NCBI GenBank assembly: GCA_023269645.1
Contig: JAHFPR010000140.1
Coordinates: 1 to 5,595, forward strand
From: Alphaproteobacteria bacterium
GTDB lineage: Bacteria; Pseudomonadota; Alphaproteobacteria; Rickettsiales; UBA8987
DNA: 5,595 nt
Direction of reading: 5' to 3'
Part shown: positions 1 through 4,754 of the stretch, piece by piece
How the letters are laid out: the number at the start of each line of letters is the position of its first letter
How positions within the stretch are numbered: position 1 is the first letter of the stretch
Made by a program: the position numbers and the translations under genes
The notes under the pieces: model-generated
Told to the model about the DNA's origin: nothing
Database searches by the model: none
Seen by the model: only the letters and a program-made list of their open reading frames with translations

Positions 1-2
1 AA

Positions 3-30
3 TTGACTCTTTGCGTGTATGGGTTATGGT
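3..30 (+). promoter_or_regulatory. Possible sigma70-type promoter for glmU
   Basis: A TTGACT box at 3-8 matches the -35 consensus at 5 of 6 positions. It is followed after 16 bases by TATGGT at 25-30, which matches the -10 consensus at 4 of 6. If used, transcription would start just before the palindromic repeat at 38-143, so that repeat would be transcribed as the 5' leader of glmU. The call rests on sequence match alone, and the window edge hides whatever lies upstream. Confidence 0.35.
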
Positions 31-37
31 GTGTTCT

Positions 38-143
38 CGTCATGCCCTGAATTTGCGAAGCAAATTCTAGGGGCATCCATCTTGCTACAAACGTGTTGCG
101 GCATGGATCGCCCTAGAATCGCTGCGCGATTCAGGCGATGACG
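38..143. repeat. Paired-hairpin palindromic repeat, type A copy 1
   Basis: Two arms, 38-80 and 103-143, are imperfect inverted copies of each other around a 22-base spacer. The outer ends read CGTCAT and ATGACG, and the inner ends read ATCCAT and ATGGAT. Each arm is also a hairpin in itself. The left arm has stem GAATTTGC/GCAAATTC around GAA, extended by ATGCCC/GGGCAT. The right arm has stem GAATCGC/GCGATTC around TGC. The stems differ in sequence but both pair, so pairing appears to be what is conserved. The element lies between the putative promoter and the glmU start and ends 27 bases before the ATG. The layout resembles REPIN or BIME elements, though the family is not identified. Confidence 0.85.
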
Positions 144-170
144 CGCTAACGATAGCAGGAAGCCAATCAA

Positions 171-1541
171 ATGCCAACAAAGGACATCGCCGCCATTATC
201 CTCGCTGCAGGCAAGGGGACGCGCATGAAATCCCCGCTGCCCAAGGTGCTGCATGAGGTCGCGGGGTGGAGCCTGCTGCGCCATGCGATGAGTGCGGCAC
301 TCGCGCTGAAGCCCGTTCGCGTGATGACGGTGGTCGGCGAAAATATGGAGGCCGTGCAGGCGGAAGCGCGCGCGGTGTATTCTGATGTGGAATGCGTGGT
401 GCAGGAAAAACAGCTTGGCACGGGGCACGCGGTGCGTCAGGCAATGCCGAAGCTCAAGACTTTCAAGGGCACGGTGCTGGTGCTGTATGCCGATACCCCA
501 CTCATCCGCCCGGAAACGCTGAAAAAACTGGTGGCCTCGCTGGAGAAACAAAAAGCAGCGGTGGCGGTGCTGGGCTTCGAGGCGGGCGATGCGGCGGAAT
601 ATGGCAGGCTGGTGACGGAGGGCGGAAATCTGCTGGAAATTGTGGAACATAAGGATGCGACAGCGGAGCAGCGCGCCCTCACGCTCTGTAATTCCGGGGT
701 GATGGCGATTTCCGGGGCGAAGGCTACGGAGCTTCTGGGCGCACTCACCAACAAAAATGCGAAAGGTGAATATTACCTCACGGATGTGGTAAAAATCGCA
801 CGCGGCAAGGATTATGGCTACACCTGGGTGCGCGCGGAGGAAGCGGAGGTGCTGGGCGTGAACTCGCAGGCCGAACGCGCGGCGGCGGAAACGCGGATGC
901 AGGAGCATATGCGGCGAGAAGCGATGGCGGGCGGCGTGATGCTGGTTGCTCCGGAAACGGTGTTTTTCGCAGCGGATACGAAACTCGCGACGGGGGTGAA
1001 GGTGGAGCCTTACGTGGTGTTCGGTGTGGGCGTGAAAGTGGAGGCGGGTGTGGAAATCCGCGCGTTTAGCCATATCACGGGCGCGCATATCCGGAAGAAT
1101 GCGGTGGTGGGGCCGTTCGCGCGGTTGCGCCCCGGCGCGGACATTGGCGAAGATGCGAAAATCGGAAATTTCGTTGAAATCAAGCAGGCGAAGTTGCATA
1201 AAGGGGTGAAGGCAAGCCACCTCACCTATATCGGTGATGCGGAAATTGGCGCAGAAAGCAACCTCGGCGCGGGCACGGTAACGTGCAATTACGATGGCTA
1301 TAACAAACACCGGACGGAAATCGGTGCGGAGGTGTTTATCGGCTCCAACACCAGTCTGGTGGCTCCCGTGAAGATTGGTGATGGGGCGATTGTGGGTGCG
1401 GGCAGCACCATCACGAAAGATGTGGATCCGGATGCGCGCGCGATCAATAAAATGCCACAGGAAAATACTCCGGGGCGCGGTGGTGCAATCCGGAAGCTGC
1501 AGGAAAAGAAAGCGGGTGCGAAGGGAAAAAATTATTTATAA
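171..1541 (+). CDS. glmU: Bifunctional GlcNAc-1-P uridyltransferase / GlcN-1-P acetyltransferase
   Basis: GlmU is the cytoplasmic enzyme that acetylates glucosamine-1-phosphate and then couples it to UTP, giving UDP-GlcNAc for peptidoglycan and lipopolysaccharide. The protein has 456 residues, the same length as the E. coli enzyme. The N-terminal pyrophosphorylase domain shows LAAGKGTRM at 11-19, Lys25 in LPKVLH, QLGTGHAV at 81-88, YADTPL at 106-111 (the metal-binding Asp is 108), YGRLV at 144-148 and GVNS at 229-232. From about 265 the hexapeptide left-handed beta-helix carries RLRPGA at 318-323, EIKQAK, KASHLTYIGDAEIG with the likely catalytic His350, NYDGYNKH at 373-380 and GSNTSLVAPV at 391-400. 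Every expected active-site segment is present. AGGAAG at 157-162 sits 8 bases before the ATG and supports this start. Palindromic repeats flank the gene on both sides. The usual partner glmS is not in this window. Confidence 0.97.
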   Translation: MPTKDIAAIILAAGKGTRMKSPLPKVLHEVAGWSLLRHAMSAALALKPVRVMTVVGENMEAVQAEARAVYSDVECVVQEKQLGTGHAVRQAMPKLKTFKGTVLVLYADTPLIRPETLKKLVASLEKQKAAVAVLGFEAGDAAEYGRLVTEGGNLLEIVEHKDATAEQRALTLCNSGVMAISGAKATELLGALTNKNAKGEYYLTDVVKIARGKDYGYTWVRAEEAEVLGVNSQAERAAAETRMQEHMRREAMAGGVMLVAPETVFFAADTKLATGVKVEPYVVFGVGVKVEAGVEIRAFSHITGAHIRKNAVVGPFARLRPGADIGEDAKIGNFVEIKQAKLHKGVKASHLTYIGDAEIGAESNLGAGTVTCNYDGYNKHRTEIGAEVFIGSNTSLVAPVKIGDGAIVGAGSTITKDVDPDARAINKMPQENTPGRGGAIRKLQEKKAGAKGKNYL

Positions 1542-1598
1542 TACAACGTCATTCCCTGAATTTTGGCAGTAGCCAAAATTCTAGGGGAATCCAGAAAA

Positions 1599-1821
1599 GC
1601 AAAAGGCTAGGTTCAATCACCATTTAATTTTTCGGTATTATATTGATCTATATTCTTAATAAGAGTACTCCGTCATTCCAGCGCAAGCTGGAATCCAGCA
1701 GCGGCGTGTCTACGCTGCGAAAAGCCTTTCCGCCGCAGACGCGGCTTTGGCTGGATTCCAGCTTGCGCTGGAATGACGGAGTACTTAATTAAATGGTGAT
1801 TGAACCTAGCAAGCCTTTTGC
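1599..1821. repeat. Middle inverted repeat of the nested palindrome
   Basis: Bases 1599-1629 pair with 1787-1821. After GCAAAAGGC the two arms match base for base over the 22 bases that run from TAGGTTC to TTTAATT, apart from a 4-base insertion (TTGC) in the right arm. Unlike the flanking elements, these arms are AT-rich and contain no internal hairpin. An AT-rich, unpaired stretch at 1630-1663 separates the left arm from the inner element. The left arm touches that stretch and the right arm touches the inner element almost directly, which fits a later insertion of the inner element near the palindrome centre. Confidence 0.8.
1664..1785. repeat. Inner paired-hairpin repeat, type B
   Basis: Two perfect 36-base inverted arms (1664-1699 and 1750-1785) start and end with AGTACTCCGTCATTCC and its complement. 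Each arm is a small hairpin, ATTCCAGC/GCTGGAAT around GCAA. The 50-base core contains GCGAAAAGCCTTTC and CGCCGCAGACGCGGCTT. The latter is the exact complement of a 17-base stretch in the repeat at 4611-4718, and the former closely matches that repeat's core. The two are therefore copies of one family. The perfect match of the arms suggests recent arrival or conversion. Confidence 0.85.
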
Positions 1822-1886
1822 ATCGTACTAAAGCATGGATCGCCCTAGAATCGCTGCGCGATTCAGGCGATGACAGTTTTAACTTC

Positions 1887-1893
1887 AGGAGAG
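1887..1893 (+). promoter_or_regulatory. Ribosome binding site deciding the start of the small membrane protein
   Basis: AGGAGAG lies 6 bases before the ATG at 1900. An in-frame ATG at 1870 lies inside the tail of the palindromic repeat (GGCGATGAC) and has no comparable purine-rich site, so 1900 is preferred. Confidence 0.7.
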
Positions 1894-1899
1894 AGCAAG

Positions 1900-2235
1900 A
1901 TGGCAGAGGAAAAAGTGACGGAAGCGAAAATCATTGACGTGGAAGTATCTGAAACGAGTAAACCGGCGGAAACGCCCGAAGTAAAAAAACCGCTGAAAGA
2001 CAGAATTTCCCCCGCATGGAGCATGGGCTTTTTCGTGCTGAGCGTCCTTCTGGCGGCATTCGGTGCGATGAAGGGTAGCTATATGGCCTTCGCTGCCGGG
2101 TTCATCACGCTTTTTTTCATGCGCGGCGAGGAATTCAAGTTCGGAATCAAGGGGCTGGGGAAGGAAGTTTACGGTTCGGTGAAAACCAGCATCGCTTTCA
2201 CCAGGAATCTCATCGGAAGTTTTATTCACAAATAA
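1900..2235 (+). CDS. Small membrane protein of unknown function
   Basis: I do not recognise this 111-residue protein. Residues 1-37 are charged and hydrophilic, rich in Glu, Lys, Pro and Thr, and look disordered. Two hydrophobic stretches follow, roughly 41-57 (WSMGFFVLSVLLAAF) and 60-75 (SYMAFAAGFITLFFM), joined by a very short turn, so a membrane hairpin is likely. The C-terminal part from about 77 is basic and amphipathic (GEEFKFGIKGLGKEVYGSVK) and probably stays on the cytoplasmic face. No signal peptide or catalytic motif is seen. A strong Shine-Dalgarno site before 1900 and base use like the neighbours argue that it is a real gene. A longer version from 1870 would add 10 residues, the first encoded by the repeat. 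It stands between a repeat block and the rpsP promoter, so it is probably its own transcription unit. Its job cannot be inferred from context. Confidence 0.75.
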   Translation: MAEEKVTEAKIIDVEVSETSKPAETPEVKKPLKDRISPAWSMGFFVLSVLLAAFGAMKGSYMAFAAGFITLFFMRGEEFKFGIKGLGKEVYGSVKTSIAFTRNLIGSFIHK

Positions 2236-2238
2236 CAC

Positions 2239-2267
2239 TTTACTTCCGCTTCGTTCCGGGTTATAAA
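2239..2267 (+). promoter_or_regulatory. Likely promoter of the rpsP-rimM-trmD-rplS cluster
   Basis: TTTACT at 2239-2244 and TATAAA at 2262-2267 are separated by the ideal 17 bases. They match the -35 and -10 consensus at 4 and 5 of 6 positions. The pair lies directly after the preceding stop codon and 38 bases before the rpsP start, in the only gap where a cluster promoter would be expected. No operator is evident. This is a prediction from sequence only. Confidence 0.5.
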
Positions 2268-2305
2268 ACGCGCCCTCTTATAGAGCAAAACAGGATTATC
2301 ATTCT

Positions 2306-2731
2306 ATGGCTACAATGATTCGCATGGCGCGCGGTGGCGCGAAAAAACGTCCATATTACCGTATCGTGGTCGCGGATAGCCGCTCTCCGCGCGATGGCAA
2401 GTTCATCGAAAAAATCGGCACATATAACCCGTTGGTGGCGCAGGATCGCGTCAACCTGAAGAAAGACCGCGTGGAATACTGGCTCTCCCAGGGTGCTACA
2501 CCTTCCGAGCGCGTGGCGTTGTTCATTCAGCAGGCAGGCATCGGCAAGGATAACACGGCGATGAAGGCGATCCTCAAGCGTCGCGATAAATCCATCAAGG
2601 CGCGCCAGGAAGCAATCAGGCGCAAGGCCGAAGAAGCTGCGAAAGCTGCTGCGGCTGAGGCTGCCGCTGAAGCCGCGAAGAATGCGCCCGCTGCGGAAGC
2701 TGCTCCTGCGGAAGAAGCTCCGGCTGCTTAA
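2306..2731 (+). CDS. rpsP: 30S ribosomal protein S16
   Basis: S16 binds 16S rRNA and is needed early in assembly of the 30S body. The conserved domain covers residues 1 to about 82: MATMIRMARGGAKKRPYYRI, then VVADSRSPRDGKFIEKIGTY and NP at 41-42, and the WLSQGATPSERV segment at 59-70. From about 95 a basic, helical stretch (KSIKARQEAIRRKAEEAAK) leads into a low-complexity Ala/Glu/Pro tail to residue 141. E. coli S16 is only about 82 residues, but such tails are familiar in alphaproteobacterial S16. AGGA at 2292-2295 lies 10 bases before the ATG at 2306. A second in-frame ATG at 2315 would be 19 bases away and is less likely. It is the first gene of the classic rpsP-rimM-trmD-rplS operon. A palindromic repeat begins within 3 bases after its stop codon. 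Confidence 0.96.
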   Translation: MATMIRMARGGAKKRPYYRIVVADSRSPRDGKFIEKIGTYNPLVAQDRVNLKKDRVEYWLSQGATPSERVALFIQQAGIGKDNTAMKAILKRRDKSIKARQEAIRRKAEEAAKAAAAEAAAEAAKNAPAAEAAPAEEAPAA

Positions 2732-2733
2732 GT

Positions 2734-2820
2734 GTCATCCTGAGTCCCGGCCTGCGCCGGGATAAACTCCGCGAAGTTTCTCCCGAAACGCATGAGATGT
2801 TTCGTTGCGCTCAACATGAC
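2734..2820. repeat. Palindromic repeat, type D, overlapping the rimM start
   Basis: The element begins GTCATCCTGAG and ends CTCAACATGAC, an imperfect inverted pair at its two ends. Inside are a strong hairpin TCCCGGC/GCCGGGA (2745-2762, loop CTGC), a weaker AAACT/AGTTT pair, and CGAAAC/GTTTCG further right. It fills the rpsP-rimM gap almost completely and its final ATGAC contains the rimM start codon. It shares only the terminal GTCAT/ATGAC with the type A, B and C repeats. The strong hairpin lacks a T-tract, so it is more likely to tune read-through or mRNA stability than to end transcription. Confidence 0.75.
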
Positions 2821-3328
2821 AGCCGTTCACCCCATCCTTATTGGCGAAATTGTCGCGGCGCACGGCATCAAAGGCCAGGTGCGCGTGAAAACCTACACCG
2901 GGAAGCCGGAAGCTATCGGTGGTTACAGTGCTATCACCGATGAGGCGGGTGCGCCCGTTTCCCTCAAAGTCACCTCCACGAAAAACACGATTGCTATTGT
3001 CACGCTGCGCGGGATTACCGACCGCAACGCGGCGGAAAAACTTGTCGGTAAAAAACTCTATACCGCGCGCGCCGCGCTGCCTGAAACGCAGGCGGGGGAA
3101 TTTTACCATGCGGATCTCAAAGGGCTGGAAGTGCGTGATATTTCCGGTACAGTCCTTGGGAAAATTAAAAATATGCACGATTTCGGTGCGGGCGCGATCA
3201 TGGAAATCACGCTGGCGGCAAGCGGCAAGTTTGAAATGCTGCCCTATAACCCGAATGTGGTGCGGGAAGTGAATATTCCGGGCGGATATATCGTGATTGA
3301 AATGCCGGAATTCATCCTGGTGCAGTAG
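2816..3328 (+). CDS. rimM: Ribosome maturation factor RimM
   Basis: RimM is an assembly factor that helps process 16S rRNA and fold the 30S head by contacting S19. The 170-residue length is normal. The N-terminal beta-barrel domain shows ILIGEIVAAHGIKGQVRVKT at 7-26 and LRGITDRNAAEKLVGKKLYT at 64-83. The PRC-barrel domain starts near GEFYHADLKGLEV at 94-106 and includes VLGKIKNMHDFGAGAIMEI and MLPYNPNVVREV at 141-152. The ATG at 2816 is the best start, because the conserved IGEIVAAHGI block begins only 8 residues later. An in-frame ATG at 2792 would add 8 unconserved residues translated from the repeat. Neither has a clear Shine-Dalgarno site. Both candidate starts lie in the type D repeat, so the repeat supplies the start codon either way. 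Its stop is one base before the trmD ATG, which suggests translational coupling. Confidence 0.94.
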   Translation: MTAVHPILIGEIVAAHGIKGQVRVKTYTGKPEAIGGYSAITDEAGAPVSLKVTSTKNTIAIVTLRGITDRNAAEKLVGKKLYTARAALPETQAGEFYHADLKGLEVRDISGTVLGKIKNMHDFGAGAIMEITLAASGKFEMLPYNPNVVREVNIPGGYIVIEMPEFILVQ

Positions 3329-3329
3329 C

Positions 3330-4052
3330 ATGGCAAAAAAACCGTTTCACGTCACCGTTCTGACACTTTTTCCGGAGATGTTTCCGGGGCCGCTGGGGTT
3401 TTCGCTCGCGGGGAAGGCACTGGAGGAGGGAAAATGGAAACTCGATACCGTGCAGATCCGCGATTTTGCAAAGAGCAAGCACAAAACTGTGGACGATACT
3501 CCCTATGGCGGCGGGGCGGGCATGGTGATGCGCCCGGATGTGGTGGCGGAGGTGATTGATTCCCTCTCCGGTGCGCCGAAACTCTATTATATGTCCCCGC
3601 GCGGTGAGGTTCTAACCCAAAGAAAAACCACGGAAATATTGTCATATGACCACATCGCTATCCTCTGCGCCCGTTTTGAGGGGGTGGATCAGCGTGTGCT
3701 CGATGAATACGGCATCGAGGAACTGAGCGTCGGCGACTATATCCTCTCCGGGGGCGAAATCGCCGCTTTTTGTGTAATTGATGCTTGTATTCGGCAGCAT
3801 TCCGGTGTAATAGGAAACCCCCAAACGCTGGCCGAGGAAAGTTTCAGTGCAGGGGAATATGCGCATCTCCTTGAATATCCGCTGTATACGCGGCCTGCTG
3901 AGTGGCGGGGCATCCATGTTCCGGAAGTGCTCCGTTCCGGCGACCATCAGGCGGTAGATGCCTGGCGGCTCGCGCAGGCGGAGGCGGTGACCAAGGTGCG
4001 GCGTAAGGATTTGTGGGAGAAGCGTAAAAAGCGGATGATGGATGATAGATGA
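3330..4052 (+). CDS. trmD: tRNA (guanine37-N1)-methyltransferase TrmD
   Basis: TrmD is a SPOUT-class methyltransferase that uses S-adenosylmethionine to methylate G37 next to the anticodon, preventing +1 frameshifts. It works as a homodimer with a trefoil-knot cofactor site. Visible motifs are LTLFPEMF at 11-18, VDDTPYGGGAGM at 54-65, YMSPRGEVLTQ at 87-97, CARFEGVDQRV at 113-123, ELSVGDYILSGGEIAA at 131-146, Arg155 and LLEYPLYTRPAEW at 180-192. The 240-residue length is normal. Two oddities occur in the active region. The position of the E. coli catalytic Asp169 holds Glu170 (EESF), and about four extra residues (within AGEYAH) follow it. CARFEG replaces the CGRYEG of E. coli. The last residues, MMDDR, are encoded by a GATGGATGAT repeat. 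The start at 3330 is preferred over an in-frame ATG at 3297, which would overlap rimM and add unconserved residues. Confidence 0.95.
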   Translation: MAKKPFHVTVLTLFPEMFPGPLGFSLAGKALEEGKWKLDTVQIRDFAKSKHKTVDDTPYGGGAGMVMRPDVVAEVIDSLSGAPKLYYMSPRGEVLTQRKTTEILSYDHIAILCARFEGVDQRVLDEYGIEELSVGDYILSGGEIAAFCVIDACIRQHSGVIGNPQTLAEESFSAGEYAHLLEYPLYTRPAEWRGIHVPEVLRSGDHQAVDAWRLAQAEAVTKVRRKDLWEKRKKRMMDDR

Positions 4053-4105
4053 TGGATGATGAAAAGAATAATTCATCCATAATCCATCATCCATAATCCA
4101 TCATC
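4034..4105. repeat. GATGGATGAT-type inverted repeat at the trmD-rplS junction
   Basis: The left arm (4034-4063) is built of GATGATGGAT units and the right arm (4072-4105) of their complement, CCATAATCCATCATC. The 8-base loop is AAGAATAA. With one T/A variation and a small bulge, the arms form a long AT-moderate hairpin. The left arm encodes the end of TrmD and its stop codon. The right arm ends 8 bases before the rplS Shine-Dalgarno site. There is no T-tract. The hairpin may separate expression of rplS from trmD, as expected for a ribosomal protein needed in much larger amounts than TrmD, but that role is inferred. Confidence 0.8.
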
Positions 4106-4124
4106 TAACGAGCGGAGTGAGTAT

Positions 4125-4583
4125 ATGAACGCGTTGGAAAAATTTGAGCAGCAGCAGATCGTCAAGCTGACGGCTGATAAAACCATCCCGGATTTTCAGC
4201 CGGGCGATACGGTGCGCGTACACGTGCGCATCGTGGAAGGCGAGAAAGAACGTATTCAGCTTTTTGAGGGCACGTGCATCGCCCGCCGGAATTGCGGCCT
4301 GAACTCTGCGTTCACGGTGCGGAAAATCAGCCACGGCGAAGGCGTGGAGCGCGTGTTCCCGCTCTATTCCCCCCGCGTGGATAAAATCGAACTGGTGCGC
4401 CGTGGCGTGGTGCGCCGCGCGAAGCTCTATTATATGCGTGAACTCTCCGGTAAGGCCGCCCGCATCAAGGAAAAGCGCGATCCGTTCGCGGGTGAGCGCG
4501 AAGCCGCTGTGCTGGAAGTAGCCGCTGTAGATGCATCTTCCGCGCCGGAAGCTCCCGTGGTAAAAAAGAAAGCTGCGAAGTAG
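4125..4583 (+). CDS. rplS: 50S ribosomal protein L19
   Basis: L19 sits at the 30S-50S interface of the large subunit and contributes to intersubunit bridges. Conserved features run in order: an N-terminal helix (EKFEQQQ), PDFQPGDTVRVHVRIVEG at 22-39, IQLFEGTCIARR at 44-55, FTVRKISHGEGVERVFPLYS at 63-82, and the basic RRGVVRRAKLYYMRELSGKA at 92-111 that contacts rRNA. The core ends near 118. A tail of about 35 residues, acidic and Ala-rich and then Lys-rich (KKKAAK), makes it longer than the 115-residue E. coli protein, as in several alphaproteobacteria. GGAG at 4114-4117 lies 7 bases before the ATG and fixes the start. It is the last gene of the ribosomal cluster. A paired-hairpin repeat follows 27 bases after the stop. 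Confidence 0.96.
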   Translation: MNALEKFEQQQIVKLTADKTIPDFQPGDTVRVHVRIVEGEKERIQLFEGTCIARRNCGLNSAFTVRKISHGEGVERVFPLYSPRVDKIELVRRGVVRRAKLYYMRELSGKAARIKEKRDPFAGEREAAVLEVAAVDASSAPEAPVVKKKAAK

Positions 4584-4610
4584 TTTTCGTGAACGGTGGC
4601 TGAGTTTTTT

Positions 4611-4718
4611 GTCATTCCTGCGAAGGCAGGAATCCAGCATAAGCCGCGTCTGCGGCGAAAAATAGCCTTTCAGCGTCGCGGACGCTCCGCGCTGGATTCC
4701 AGCTTTCGCTGGAATGAC
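4611..4718. repeat. Paired-hairpin repeat, type C (same family as type B), between rplS and leuC
   Basis: The arms 4611-4638 and 4691-4718 are inverted copies that start with GTCATTCC and end with GGAATGAC. The left arm is a hairpin ATTCCTGC/GCAGGAAT around GAAG, and the right arm is ATTCCAGC/GCTGGAAT around GAAA. The change A to T on one side of the stem is matched on the other, so pairing is kept. The core adds two more hairpins, GCCGC/GCGGC (4643-4656) and AGCGTC/GACGCT (4672-4686). The element ends 36 bases before leuC and may act as the transcription boundary between the ribosomal cluster and leuC, since no standard terminator is seen. Confidence 0.85.
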
Positions 4719-4754
4719 GGGTTATGTGAAAGTCTTGTTAATCGTTTTTATCAT

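Larger units (their letters stand above)
1547..1874. repeat. Composite nested palindrome filling the glmU downstream gap (type A copy 2 outside)
   Basis: This 328-base stretch begins 5 bases after the glmU stop. The outer left arm (1547-1594) is a type A hairpin with stem GAATTTTGGC/GCCAAAATTC around AGTA. The outer right arm (1835-1874) is its imperfect inverted partner. Bases 1833-1874 are identical to 101-142 upstream of glmU. Inside these arms lies a second inverted pair (1599-1629 with 1787-1821), and inside that a third complete element (1664-1785). The whole region could fold into one long branched hairpin. It holds no gene. It may end or slow transcription from glmU, but no T-tract terminator is visible. 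Confidence 0.85.

Noticed and set aside
24..1310. Long open frame (428 codons) on the minus strand opposite glmU
   Set aside because: It lies wholly opposite a complete glmU with all family motifs. Its protein is rich in His, Arg and Phe with no recognisable domain, as expected from the complement of GC-rich codons.
1537..1542. Perfect TATAAT box at the end of glmU
   Set aside because: No acceptable -35 box lies 16-18 bases upstream, and the box falls in an AT-rich stop-codon region where such matches arise easily.
1835..1873. A 12-codon open frame inside the type A right arm, ending in TGA that overlaps the ATG at 1870 (also present at 103-141)
   Set aside because: It looks like an upstream leader peptide with a stop-start overlap, but it is fully explained by the repeat sequence, has no ribosome site, and the downstream gene has a better start at 1900.
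38..1874. CRISPR array
   Set aside because: The repeats are few, inverted, unequal in spacing and form self-complementary pairs. There is no regular direct-repeat and spacer pattern and no cas gene.
2745..2762. Intrinsic terminator after rpsP
   Set aside because: The hairpin TCCCGGC/GCCGGGA is strong but has no following T-tract, and rimM and trmD are expected to be co-transcribed with rpsP.
3297..3329. Longer TrmD start at 3297
   Set aside because: It would overlap the rimM end by 32 bases and add 11 residues unlike the family. The ATG at 3330 directly precedes the conserved N-terminal segment.
2735..3331. Open frame of 198 codons on the minus strand opposite rimM
   Set aside because: It is antisense to a well-supported RimM and has no domain or ribosome site that I can see.
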